This document shows positions 34,991 through 43,550 of a DNA stretch of 64,000 nt, in pieces. Under the pieces are notes generated by a model. The model was not told where the DNA came from. It did no database searches and saw only the letters and a program-made list of their open reading frames with translations. The DNA comes from Arthrobacter ramosus. Its GTDB lineage: Bacteria > Actinomycetota > Actinomycetes > Actinomycetales > Micrococcaceae. The stretch spans positions 1,302,001-1,366,000 of the forward strand of contig NZ_BAAAWN010000001.1 of NCBI RefSeq assembly GCF_039535095.1, in the 5' to 3' direction. The stretch's first letter is position 1. Every line of letters starts with the position of its first letter. The position numbers were made by a program, and so were the translations under genes.

Positions 34991-37900
34991 CCAGATCGTT
35001 CCAGGGCTCTGCCGAAGCCGGCCTCGGGAGGCTGAGGGTGCTGAGGTCCCAGGCGTTGCTGGCTTGGAGGGACATTCCGCGTGGGCCGGTGCGGCGGGTG
35101 GTTCCTTCGATGAGTAGCAGGTTCGTGGAGAAGAGGATCGGCGGGTCGACCTTTTCCTGGGCGTCGCTGAAGAAGGTGGCGTCGACGCAGCCGGTGCCGT
35201 CGTCGATGCTGATGAAGACGACGCGTTTGCCGCCGCGCATGGGCGGTGTCTGGGTGGCGACCCGGATTCCCGCGACGAGGACCTTGGAGCCGTTGCGCAG
35301 GTCCAGGAGGTCTTTGGCTTTGGTGACGCCGAGCCGGTCCAGGAGCGACTGGTAGGAGTCGACCAGGTGGTGGGTGACGTCCAGGGCCAGGATGTCCAGT
35401 TCTTCCCTGGTGATCTCCAGATCGGTCAGTTCGGGCATGGTGGCCTGGATGGTTGGTGCGTCGATGGCCGGGAGCGGGAGGGCGAGCTGGCCGGGGATGA
35501 CCTGTAGCCGTTTGGCGGTGCGGGTGGCCTGGTTTCGGGCGGCGATCGCCGGGCGCGTCCGTTTGCTCTGCCCGGTGTAGAGGGTGTCGAGGGCGCCGAC
35601 GAGGGCGAGGCTTTGGACGGTGGAGGCGCGGAGCCGTGCGCGTTCCTTCAAATCAGTCATGGAGTCGAAGGGCCCCTCGGTGACGATCCGGTGGATCTCC
35701 CTGGCCTGGATGCCTTTCACGTCGGCCAGGGACATGCGGATCCCCAGCCGCCCGTCCGGCGTCGGCTCGGTGACGTATTCGTCGGTCGAGCGGTTGACGT
35801 CCAGGGGCAGGATGGGGATGCCGAGGCGCCGGGCTTCGGCGACGAGCAGGCGTTTGGGGTACATGCCGGGGTCGTGGGTCCAGAGTCCGGCCATGAACTG
35901 GACGGGGTAGTGGGTTTTCAGCCAGGCCGACTGGAAGGTGGGTTTGGCGAAGGCGGCGCCGTGGGCGCGGCAGAACCCGAAGGACCCGAAACCTTTGACG
36001 ACGCCCCAGACCTTGTCGATCACCTCGGGCGTGTAGCCGCGCTCGAGGGCTTTCTCGTGGAAGAACTTTTCGACGCCGGGGAGGCGGTCCTCGTCGGACA
36101 GGAAGCGCCGGAGCACGTCGGCGTAGGCGAGCCCGCAGCCGGTGAACGTGTCGATGATCCGCATGAGCTGTTCGTGGAAGACCACGATCCCGTAGGTGTT
36201 CCGCAGGAAGGGTTCCAGGTCGGGGTGGAGCTGCTCGACGGTTTCCCAGCCGCCGCGCCGGTTCAGGAACGGTTTGACCATGTCGGCCTGCATCGGGCCG
36301 GGGCGGAAGAGGCTGATGTCGGTGATCAGGTCATCGAACACGGCCGGCTGGAGCTTGCCGACGAGTTCGCGCTGGCCCGGGGACTCGATCTGGAAACACC
36401 CCAGCGTGTGGGTGGAACGGATCAATTCGAAGGTCGGCTCATCATCCAGCGGCACCGCTTCAAGGTCGACGCTCTCGCCGGTGGTGCGTTTGATTTCGGC
36501 GACGGCGTAGGCCATGGCCGACTGCATCCTGACCCCGAGGACGTCGAGCTTGATCATGCCCATCGGGTCCATGTCGTGCTTGTCGTACTGGGACATCGGC
36601 AAACCCATCCCGGACGGCTGCACCGGGGTTCGGTCCAGGAGCGAGGTGTCGGAGAGGATCACCCCGCAGGGGTGCATGGAGATGTGCCGGGGCAGCCGGT
36701 CGAGCCTTTCGGTGATGTCCACCAGCAGGTCCAGCTGCCGGCTGCCTTCCACCCGTTCGGCAAGGTCCCTCAGTTCGGGTTTCTCCGCCATGGCTTCCCG
36801 GAAGTGGGAGGCGGAGAAGCGCCAGAGGTTCTTGGCGATCCCGTCAATGTCCTCCGGGTCCATGCCCAGGACCATGCCGGCGTCCCTTGCCGCGCCGCGG
36901 GCCCGGTAGCCGGACTGCATCGACATGAGCGTGACCCGTTCCGGGCCGAAGCGGGCGAAGATCTCGTGGTAGATGTCGTGCCGTCTCGCTGATTCGACGT
37001 CGATGTCCACGTCCGGGAGGGTCCGGCGCTCGGCGCTCAGGAACCGTTCGAAGAGCAGGTCGTGCCGGATCGGATCCACGAACGAAATGCCCAGCGCGTA
37101 GTTGACGAGGGACCCGGCACCGGATCCGCGGGCCGCGGAGCGGATGCCCATGTCCCGGATGAGCCGGGCGACCTCGGCCACGGTCAGGAAATAGGACGCG
37201 AACCCCAGATCGGCGATGGTGTCCATCTCCAGCCGCAACCGCGACTCCACGACCTCTAGTCCAGCGTGGCCGGAGCCGGTGTAGAGGGTGTTGACCCCTT
37301 CCCGGGCGCGTTCCCACAGCACCGCGAGTGGGTCGCCGGTGATGCCGATGATGGAGGCTTCGGGCATGACCGGCACCCCCCAGCCGGCATCGCTGACCGG
37401 GTCGATCCGGCACCGGTCCGCCAGGGCCTCGGTCTCGGAGAGGAGGGTTTTCGCGGCCGCGGCGCCGGCCTGCCCGACCGCGGCGATCTCCGCGGCAAGG
37501 GCGCTCATCATCGATCCGGGTTTGAGCCAGGCCTGGGCCGTTGGCTGGACCCCGGTCTCATCCAGGCGCCGCAACGCCCGGGCGGCATCCAGAATGTCGG
37601 CCGTGATCGCCCCATCCGGCAACACGTAACGGACCGCGTTCGTCAGTACCGCCTTCACCTGGGCCCTGCCGGCGAGGCGGAGCATCCTGGTCGCGTGGGT
37701 ATGGCTGAACGGCAGCCCGGGTGCGGACAGATGGGAGACGACCTCGACTCGGAGTGCCTCCGTGGGCAGGTGTCCGAGCCATTGCTCGATCAAGGCCATT
37801 CCGTCACCGCGGGACCCGACCTTGAGCCCGACGTCGGAGAGCGGCCCGAGCATCACCGTCCCCACAGGCTTGGCATCGGTGAGAAGGTGCGCGGCGATTT

Positions 37901-38240
37901 CCGCCCGGGTCACCGCGACGGTCTTGCGGGCGTGGGCGGCGGAGACCAGCCGGCACAGGGCCCCGTACCCGGCGCCCTGGTTGTGGCCGTGGGCCAGGAC
38001 AACGACCCGCCCGCCCACGCTTCCGTCAGCGTCCAGGACGGCGAGCTCCACGCCCAGGATCGGATCGATCCCGGCCGCGACACACGCGCCGATGTGTTTA
38101 GGGATCCCGTAGAGCCCGTCCCGGTCCGTCACTGCCAGGGCGTCTGCTCCGCCGGCCTTCGCCGCGGCCGCCAGGGTGTCCGGCCAGTCCACCCCATAAT
38201 GGGCGGAAAAGGCCGACGCAACGTGCAAATGGGTAAACAT
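34947..38240 (-). CDS. dnaE2: Error-prone DNA polymerase III alpha subunit, DnaE2/ImuC
   Basis: This 1097-residue C-family polymerase starts with a PHP domain (FTHLHVASAFSAHYGVDWPD), has the catalytic aspartates in LPDVDIDVESARRHDIYHEI (about 420-440), the fingers segment FRPGPMQADMVKPFLNRRGG, a helix-hairpin-helix region and a C-terminal OB fold (VLVAGIRVATQTPPMRGG). The length and divergent PHP fit DnaE2 rather than the replicative DnaE1. In actinobacteria DnaE2 does mutagenic lesion bypass with ImuA and ImuB, usually under LexA. Here DUF6504 precedes it by 9 bases, but imuA and imuB are absent locally. Confidence 0.95.
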   Translation of the reverse strand: MFTHLHVASAFSAHYGVDWPDTLAAAAKAGGADALAVTDRDGLYGIPKHIGACVAAGIDPILGVELAVLDADGSVGGRVVVLAHGHNQGAGYGALCRLVSAAHARKTVAVTRAEIAAHLLTDAKPVGTVMLGPLSDVGLKVGSRGDGMALIEQWLGHLPTEALRVEVVSHLSAPGLPFSHTHATRMLRLAGRAQVKAVLTNAVRYVLPDGAITADILDAARALRRLDETGVQPTAQAWLKPGSMMSALAAEIAAVGQAGAAAAKTLLSETEALADRCRIDPVSDAGWGVPVMPEASIIGITGDPLAVLWERAREGVNTLYTGSGHAGLEVVESRLRLEMDTIADLGFASYFLTVAEVARLIRDMGIRSAARGSGAGSLVNYALGISFVDPIRHDLLFERFLSAERRTLPDVDIDVESARRHDIYHEIFARFGPERVTLMSMQSGYRARGAARDAGMVLGMDPEDIDGIAKNLWRFSASHFREAMAEKPELRDLAERVEGSRQLDLLVDITERLDRLPRHISMHPCGVILSDTSLLDRTPVQPSGMGLPMSQYDKHDMDPMGMIKLDVLGVRMQSAMAYAVAEIKRTTGESVDLEAVPLDDEPTFELIRSTHTLGCFQIESPGQRELVGKLQPAVFDDLITDISLFRPGPMQADMVKPFLNRRGGWETVEQLHPDLEPFLRNTYGIVVFHEQLMRIIDTFTGCGLAYADVLRRFLSDEDRLPGVEKFFHEKALERGYTPEVIDKVWGVVKGFGSFGFCRAHGAAFAKPTFQSAWLKTHYPVQFMAGLWTHDPGMYPKRLLVAEARRLGIPILPLDVNRSTDEYVTEPTPDGRLGIRMSLADVKGIQAREIHRIVTEGPFDSMTDLKERARLRASTVQSLALVGALDTLYTGQSKRTRPAIAARNQATRTAKRLQVIPGQLALPLPAIDAPTIQATMPELTDLEITREELDILALDVTHHLVDSYQSLLDRLGVTKAKDLLDLRNGSKVLVAGIRVATQTPPMRGGKRVVFISIDDGTGCVDATFFSDAQEKVDPPILFSTNLLLIEGTTRRTGPRGMSLQASNAWDLSTLSLPRPASAEPWNDLAILSGHPDLRTTPA

Positions 38241-38249
38241 CAGGAGCTT

Positions 38250-38537
38250 CTAGCCGAGGATCCGGGCCAGCACCCAATCAGCGTCGTCACGGACCAGCTC
38301 GAACACCCGCTCCGCCGAACGGCCACGCCCGGAGGCCGTGATCCGCCACGTCTCCGTCTCCAGCACCTGCGGGCCGATGCCCTTCTGAATACGGGATTGC
38401 TCGACCCACCACGGGCGCCGGGTATAGAACCTCAGAGGGGTCTCGGTGCTCCGATACTGCCGGTCCCGCCACTCAAACCCCAGTGGGCAGCCGTCCGGAG
38501 TCGTCCGCACTACCACACGCTCATCAACATCCAGCAC
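38250..38537 (-). CDS. DUF6504 family protein of the DnaE2 mutasome cassette
   Basis: This 95-residue protein is short and basic with EWRDRQYRSTETPLRFYTRR and WRITASGRG, matching the small DUF6504 proteins commonly found between imuB and dnaE2 in actinobacteria. GTG at 38537 follows AGAAGG. Longer in-frame starts enter AT-rich non-coding sequence. Its stop is 9 bases before dnaE2, so the two are co-transcribed. The function is unproven. Confidence 0.75.
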   Translation of the reverse strand: MLDVDERVVVRTTPDGCPLGFEWRDRQYRSTETPLRFYTRRPWWVEQSRIQKGIGPQVLETETWRITASGRGRSAERVFELVRDDADWVLARILG

Positions 38538-38569
38538 TAGAACACACCTTCTAAGTGAAAAACTATTAA

Positions 38570-38585
38570 TAGAATATGCTTTCGA
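38570..38585 (-). promoter_or_regulatory. Candidate degenerate LexA (SOS) box
   Basis: On the minus strand TCGAAAGCATATTCTA matches 9 of the 12 fixed bases of the actinobacterial LexA consensus TCGAAC-N4-GTTCGA. It lies 33 bases before the DUF6504-dnaE2 operon, where SOS control is expected. Three mismatches make it tentative. The surrounding 38538-38800 is AT-rich with no gene seen. Confidence 0.4.
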
Positions 38586-38798
38586 CTCTATATGTCGCCA
38601 CCGACAGTTTGGGTCGCCGACCATTCTTGGTCTTGGAGGGCCCCGGGCAAGGGCAATCCCGCCTAGGAGTCGGCAGCGGACCCTTCTCACACCCGGACGA
38701 ATGCCGCCCAAGGTACGGGCTTCCGACATCCTTCCTCTGCGAGAATCAAGCGAACAGAAGCATCACTGGGACCAACTCGGCGATTACTGATCGGGCTG

Positions 38799-39071
38799 AT
38801 GAGCCCGAACGTCCATTCAAGGCCTGTGGTCGGGCCCCCGAGTATCCACGTGGGTGGGGTGGTAATACGAGATACGTCTGTATCTTGGGAGTTGCACGAA
38901 GGGGTTCAAGAGGGCCAACGATTCTGGTTCATTTTTGTACCGTCCCCGGATCGTGCCCGGAAAGATAACTTCCGCCTGATACGGACTCCCGAAGCCATCC
39001 GTTTCGTGAAAATGCGGGTAACTTCCACTTCGAATCGTCCCTACCTACCCGACGCAAAGGACATTTCTTGA
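38799..39071 (+). CDS. Small hypothetical protein coupled to the OGG-like gene
   Basis: A 90-codon frame contains SWELHEGVQEGQRFWFIFVP and DNFRLIRTPEAIRFVKMRV, clearly coding-like. Its TGA overlaps the next gene's TTG start (TTGA), so translation is coupled. The true start is unclear; ATG at 38799 or a GTG about 50 bases later. I recognise no family. Confidence 0.55.
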   Translation: MSPNVHSRPVVGPPSIHVGGVVIRDTSVSWELHEGVQEGQRFWFIFVPSPDRARKDNFRLIRTPEAIRFVKMRVTSTSNRPYLPDAKDIS

Positions 39072-39787
39072 GTAATCCCGCCGCGCCGGCTCCACTGATC
39101 GAGTGGCTCCGACCCCGGACACGCGAGGAAACTATCTTCAGCCACAAAGTCCTCGTGAATTTGGACTGGTGGAATCGACAGCCGGAACTGGCCGGTCAGC
39201 CTCTGGTGGGAACCCTCGAGGACAAATCGGTGACCACCGAGGGCAAGGCCTGGAGCAGCAGGGGGGATCTCTTCGAACTCGCAGCCGGGCCGGGAACCTC
39301 GGACACGCTGCCCCTTCTGTGGGCAGCCGTGGCGTGGGGAACGGGTACCCGGCATCGTCTCAACCTAAAGCGCATCGATGCCGTGTACCAAGACCGGCCC
39401 CGGGCCGAAGGTATCCTCCGCAGTGCTTACATTGCCGCCGCAAAGTCGGCGCGGGATGGATACACGTCCATGCGCGGGACGCGAAACACCAACGGGTTCA
39501 AGTTCCTTGGTCCGGCTTTCTTTTCAAAGGTTCTTTACTTCGCCGGTGCCGGCAATCCCGGCCATCCTTGCCTGATAGTGGACGACAGAGTTCTCGCCAC
39601 GCTGCGTGCGTGGGCAGGTCCGGAAGACAAACGGTTCAACTACAGGTACGGGTATCCCGTCTCGACCTACGAGTCTGCCGTCGATCTCATGCAGGAGTGG
39701 GCAAATACCGCAGCGGATAACCTGGGCCGCGAGGTCGCCGCAGATGAAGTTGAAAGGTGGGCCTTCGAGGTCAGCGGCCGGAAATGA
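39068..39787 (+). CDS. 8-oxoguanine DNA glycosylase OGG-like protein
   Basis: This 239-residue protein resembles OGG-like glycosylases: FKFLGPAFFSKVLYFAG (about 145-161) has the G-P-x-F-x-x-K-x-L-Y-F pattern with the candidate catalytic Lys, followed by PCLIVDDRVLATLRAW with the conserved Asp. It may excise oxidised guanine, although relatives of this group are poorly studied and often sit in defence or repair clusters. The start is TTG, overlapping the stop of the small upstream gene. Confidence 0.55.
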   Translation: MSNPAAPAPLIEWLRPRTREETIFSHKVLVNLDWWNRQPELAGQPLVGTLEDKSVTTEGKAWSSRGDLFELAAGPGTSDTLPLLWAAVAWGTGTRHRLNLKRIDAVYQDRPRAEGILRSAYIAAAKSARDGYTSMRGTRNTNGFKFLGPAFFSKVLYFAGAGNPGHPCLIVDDRVLATLRAWAGPEDKRFNYRYGYPVSTYESAVDLMQEWANTAADNLGREVAADEVERWAFEVSGRK

Positions 39788-39974
39788 TAGCCCCTCCCGT
39801 CCTCCGGGATGGAGCGCCGTGTTCCCATGAATGCGACCCTGCCTGCCGGCCCCGGCCTTAGATAGGCGGTATGAAAGATACAACGAGAAATGAGCGGCTC
39901 GGAAGTGAGCCCGACGTGTCCGCTGCATCAAGAAGCTGCAACAGGACCGGCACTCCGGAGAGGACCTCGATCCA

Positions 39975-41273
39975 GTGAACGACACTGACGACAGCACGGC
40001 GCCTAGACGTCACACGTACTCCGAGTTAATTCCGGAGAGTATCGAGCGAGCTCTCAGGCTGTGGAAGGCCATAGGTCGTGAGGAGTTCATTGGTCGTACC
40101 CGCTACAAGGAGTCGGCGCGCTATGTGGTGATGCATGACGGCCAAGCCGTAGATAGTAAGCCATTGGTAGCTATGGCATTTCAGCTTCAGTTCAATTGCG
40201 GCCAGGACGGCACTCCGCGATTGTCTGGCGGTCGGCAGACCGAAGAAATCCTCGGTCGTCTTGGGTTCGAGGTCACTGACCTTTGGGCCGATGGTTTTGA
40301 CCTGGAGCTTCCCAAGACTATTTCTCTAGGGCCAGAAACACAGTTCTGGTGGGCCACCCAGACCAAAAACTTCCAAGTGGTGTTTCCCGATCGCACACTC
40401 TGGGCGCCGCTGAAAGACGCCCTCGGACGACGACAATCGCACTGGTCGTCCCTAAGGAAGTCCAGGCCGGGCGACGTCGTTTTTCACTACGTCAGCCCGG
40501 TTGTCCGGGCCGTCAGCCGAGTCGTCACTACGCCGCGCGCTGCTCTAACCCCGAATGGATATGTGGAGGAGGCTAACACCGAGGGAACACTCCTGTTGGT
40601 GGAGCCGATTGCGGATACGAGTCTGGACTTTTCGGAAGCGGTGCAGATCATTGGTTCCGGCAATGGGCCAACAACCAGGGCGGGAAGTATCCGCCAGGGC
40701 TACTTTTTTGGACTCACAGGGGAGGAAGGGCAAGCGCTTCTCCGGGCGGCAGGACTGCAAATATTCAACGCGTCGCAGGAGACGTTGCCCGACAGTCACG
40801 GCGCTCCTGCCGACTACGAGACATTTCTCGAAACGGCGACTGATCGATACTCCGTAATTGCCATTCGCGCCGAACAGGCGTTCCTCCGGCGGCAACAGCT
40901 GGATATTCGCGGCAATGTCTGTTCTCTTTGCGGGCGAAAGCTACCGCCAGAGCTGTTGGTCGCAGCGCACATCAAGCCTCGTTGGGCGTGTAGCGAGCTT
41001 GAGCGAATGGACACGGCACACGTGGCGATGCTGGCGTGTCTCCTGGGTTGCGATGCGCTCTACGAGCTGGGAATCGTCGTGGTCGACCGTTATGGACGAA
41101 TAAATCCGGGAAAGGTTTTGCCAGGCGCCCCAGCCGACTTAATTGCCAACCTCACCGGCCGCAGATGTATCGCTCACGAGGCGCAAAACGCCGATTTCTT
41201 TGGTTGGCATCAACAACATCACGTCCGTGATCCGCGAATTAAGACACCTCGGAGCACCTCAACTGAATCCTGA
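39975..41273 (+). CDS. Modification-dependent (type IV) restriction endonuclease: ScoMcrA-like head, EVE domain, HNH nuclease
   Basis: This 432-residue protein has three parts. Residues 20-100 resemble the ScoMcrA N-terminal head (IERALRLWKAIGREEF and a DSKPLVAMAF segment). Residues 120-240 look like an EVE/PUA-fold reader of modified bases (TQFWWATQTKNFQVVFPDRT, then SRPGDVVFHYVSP). The last 130 residues are an HNH nuclease (CSLCGRKLPPELLVAAHIKP, then CLLGCDALYELGIVVVDRYG). The combination should cut phage or foreign DNA carrying modified cytosine or phosphorothioate. GTG start follows AGAGGACC. A decayed partial copy of its 3-prime end lies at 42011-42160. Confidence 0.85.
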   Translation: MNDTDDSTAPRRHTYSELIPESIERALRLWKAIGREEFIGRTRYKESARYVVMHDGQAVDSKPLVAMAFQLQFNCGQDGTPRLSGGRQTEEILGRLGFEVTDLWADGFDLELPKTISLGPETQFWWATQTKNFQVVFPDRTLWAPLKDALGRRQSHWSSLRKSRPGDVVFHYVSPVVRAVSRVVTTPRAALTPNGYVEEANTEGTLLLVEPIADTSLDFSEAVQIIGSGNGPTTRAGSIRQGYFFGLTGEEGQALLRAAGLQIFNASQETLPDSHGAPADYETFLETATDRYSVIAIRAEQAFLRRQQLDIRGNVCSLCGRKLPPELLVAAHIKPRWACSELERMDTAHVAMLACLLGCDALYELGIVVVDRYGRINPGKVLPGAPADLIANLTGRRCIAHEAQNADFFGWHQQHHVRDPRIKTPRSTSTES

Positions 41274-41456
41274 AAAGACTGTTGTCACCGGCACTCAACC
41301 CATGGCGGATGTCCGAATATGATGGCGAGCACATGGAAGTTTATCTGAGTTCAGATGAAATGAAGTTCCCTGCCAGGTTCCCTCTTTGGCGTTTTCAGAT
41401 GTACCGACCGGTTGCCATTGCTCTTGATCGATATATATACGGTCGAAGCAAAGCGT

Positions 41457-41972
41457 CTAAAGTGATCGGGCTTCGTGTGAAGAGCGTGTGCGCCACCCCC
41501 ACAAATGCTTCCAAGTTGGGTGCAGGAACAGTTTTATCAACCATGGTAGGGGAGAAGCTCCGGTACGCATTTCCTGCAACGCTCCGCTGCTGCTCCTTGT
41601 CCACCGGACGCCCGCGCTGTCAGTAAACGACATATGGACCTTCTCTCCTTCTTTATGACCATGGAGCGCCGATTGACTGATCTTCTGAGGCGCCACCAAT
41701 CTAGTGGGTCTAAACGATCTCTTGTCGCCGCTGCCCCACGTCAAAACCTCATAGATTGGAAGCACACTGTGATTTCTGACTATGCACATCATGCCTGGAA
41801 CCGGGCTCTCGTACGCTGCACCAACTTCGACCGTAATGGCGGCTGCTTGGGCACGGCGTTGATCGGCAACTTGACGACGATAGACTGCCGCGGCCACTAG
41901 GAACGCGCCGCCCGTTGCAACCGCTCCGGCCGCGGCCCCAGTCGCATTTATCCAATCCGTGATCTCACTCAT
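41457..41972 (-). CDS. Small membrane-anchored hypothetical protein
   Basis: This 171-residue protein has one N-terminal transmembrane helix (about 11-32, AAGAVATGGAFLVAAAVYRR) followed by a basic soluble region with ITVEVGAAYESPVPGMMCIV and MSFTDSAGVRWTR. Proteins of this type occur widely in Actinobacteria with no known role. It lies between the EVE-HNH gene and the fragment of its copy. Confidence 0.65.
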   Translation of the reverse strand: MSEITDWINATGAAAGAVATGGAFLVAAAVYRRQVADQRRAQAAAITVEVGAAYESPVPGMMCIVRNHSVLPIYEVLTWGSGDKRSFRPTRLVAPQKISQSALHGHKEGEKVHMSFTDSAGVRWTRSSSGALQEMRTGASPLPWLIKLFLHPTWKHLWGWRTRSSHEARSL

Positions 41973-42010
41973 GACTTGGACATTAGGTGAGAGGCAGGTT
42001 TTTCGCTAAT

Positions 42011-42160
42011 CGGGCTGGGAATCGTCGTGGTGGACCGCTATGGACGAATACCGGGAAAATTTGCCGGTGTGCCAAACAGTTGCCTTAGGCTGTGCTGGCA
42101 GGACACGGGCGAAGCAATTTGTGTCTGCCCCATTGGCAATCGGAGTTGTGTGAACCACCC
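42011..42160 (+). pseudogene. Decayed 3-prime fragment of an EVE-HNH nuclease gene
   Basis: The 50 bases from about 42014 match 41066-41119 of the EVE-HNH gene with only a few substitutions and a 3-base deletion, still encoding LGIVVVDRYGRI. Beyond that, homology fades and frames shift (later LAGRTRAKQF resembles the parental LTGRRCIAHE). It is followed by a plus-strand terminator, as the end of a former gene would be. Confidence 0.6.
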
Positions 42161-42212
42161 ACTTTTTGTGATGGGTCGAGACATCCTTCATGGATGAGTC
42201 GACTTATCGGTT

Positions 42213-42245
42213 ACACCCCGGTCTTCGGACCGGGGTGTTTTTCTT
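42213..42245 (+). terminator. Intrinsic terminator
   Basis: ACACCCCGGTC and GACCGGGGTGT form an 11-bp stem closed by TTCG and followed by TTTTCTTT. It is oriented for plus-strand transcription, downstream of the nuclease-gene fragment. Confidence 0.85.
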
Positions 42246-42296
42246 TATCCGGTAGGGTGCACCAGACCTCCGGAGCCAGCTGTTGCACGGGTTCGC

Positions 42297-43550
42297 TCAA
42301 CCGCACCAGCTGGGGAGGAAACCGGGAACGCTTTTCAGTACGGTGCCCGATTTCAAGTCCACGAGGTCGGTCCGCATGGGGGTCGGTTCGGGGAGGACGG
42401 GGTATTGGTCGCCGGCATATTGCGGTGCCGCTGTTTCGACGGCGAGGTAGTCGCTGGCCGGAGAGACACAGGTATCCAGGATGCGCGACCAGGCAGCGTC
42501 AGGCCGGTAAAGCACGCGCGAGCCGTTCTTGTCGGTGAGATTGACCAAAGAGGTCTCCTTCCCGGCGTCGAACTTTCTCACCACCTGCGCGTACTGGCCG
42601 GAACCGCCGAGGACCGAGGGCTGGCCCACGGTGGTAGTGGCGCTTTGGTTGTTCTCCGGGGGGACACCTCCCGCGAGGGTCGTCGGCGTGAGTGCACCGT
42701 TGGAGAGATTGAGGGTCGAATACCGTGGCGGGTCTATGCCCACCTTCAACCCCGGGTCGCTCACGGCAAGTTCGTTCGTGCTGGGGAATCCGAGGATTCC
42801 GGCATGCGTGCCCAAAGGCGAGACCTTGCCGGAGTCCAGCGGGTCAATGAGGAACATGGACTGGTCGTCTGCCTGTGCCACCAAGGTGGCCGCGTCGGGT
42901 ACAAAGCGCCAGTCCGTCGCTGTGACCGGACCGTGGATGCCCTGGACGGCCCACGGAGCCGAGGACGGTTTGTCGACGTCGTAGACGAAGAGTGTTTTCC
43001 AGTACTGGCCAGTGGCCGAAGAAGCGGTGAAAGTGAAGCCTATGAGGTGTTCGGCCCCTGCCGCATGAACGTTGGCCACCGTCCCCAGGCTTGGCAATGG
43101 AACAAGCGTTGGCGGGCCGCCGGTGAGGGGGACCATCTCAAGGGAGCTGGTGTTGTCCTCGTTGAGGGTGACGACGGCGAGGGCGGAGGGCAGGGCGGCA
43201 TACTCCTGGATGCGGGGGGCGCTGACAATGACAGTGCCCTGATCGCTGCCGGAGAGGCTTGTGCCGAGGATGGTGTCCGGCTTCTTCAGCCCTGAGTTGT
43301 CTTTGCCGGTGTCCCTCTGCAGGGTGTACAGCGCAAAGGCGGCAGGAGTGGCGGAGCGGGCGAGGGCCGAGGTGGAATTTGCGTGCGGCAGCTTCGAAAG
43401 GTTCGCTACCGTCAACCCGCCCGCGAGCACGGCAAGAATCGCGATGGTCCCGTAGAGGCGCCGGGCAAAACGGCGTCCAGCCAGCAGTTCTGCTGCGGCA
43501 GCAATCGCTGCAGCCCGTTTGGCTGAGACGGGACGGCCCTTAGTAGACAT
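42297..43550 (-). CDS. Membrane-anchored extracytoplasmic protein, propeller-like
   Basis: This 417-residue protein has one N-terminal transmembrane helix (about 31-50, RLYGTIAILAVLAGGLTVAN) and an extracytoplasmic domain with repeating segments such as LPSALAVVTLNEDNTSSLEM and TDWRFVPDAATLVAQADDQS, suggestive of beta-propeller blades. Function unknown. It overlaps the TIGR03943 gene by 11 bases and is the last gene of a three-gene operon. Confidence 0.7.
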   Translation of the reverse strand: MSTKGRPVSAKRAAAIAAAAELLAGRRFARRLYGTIAILAVLAGGLTVANLSKLPHANSTSALARSATPAAFALYTLQRDTGKDNSGLKKPDTILGTSLSGSDQGTVIVSAPRIQEYAALPSALAVVTLNEDNTSSLEMVPLTGGPPTLVPLPSLGTVANVHAAGAEHLIGFTFTASSATGQYWKTLFVYDVDKPSSAPWAVQGIHGPVTATDWRFVPDAATLVAQADDQSMFLIDPLDSGKVSPLGTHAGILGFPSTNELAVSDPGLKVGIDPPRYSTLNLSNGALTPTTLAGGVPPENNQSATTTVGQPSVLGGSGQYAQVVRKFDAGKETSLVNLTDKNGSRVLYRPDAAWSRILDTCVSPASDYLAVETAAPQYAGDQYPVLPEPTPMRTDLVDLKSGTVLKSVPGFLPSWCG

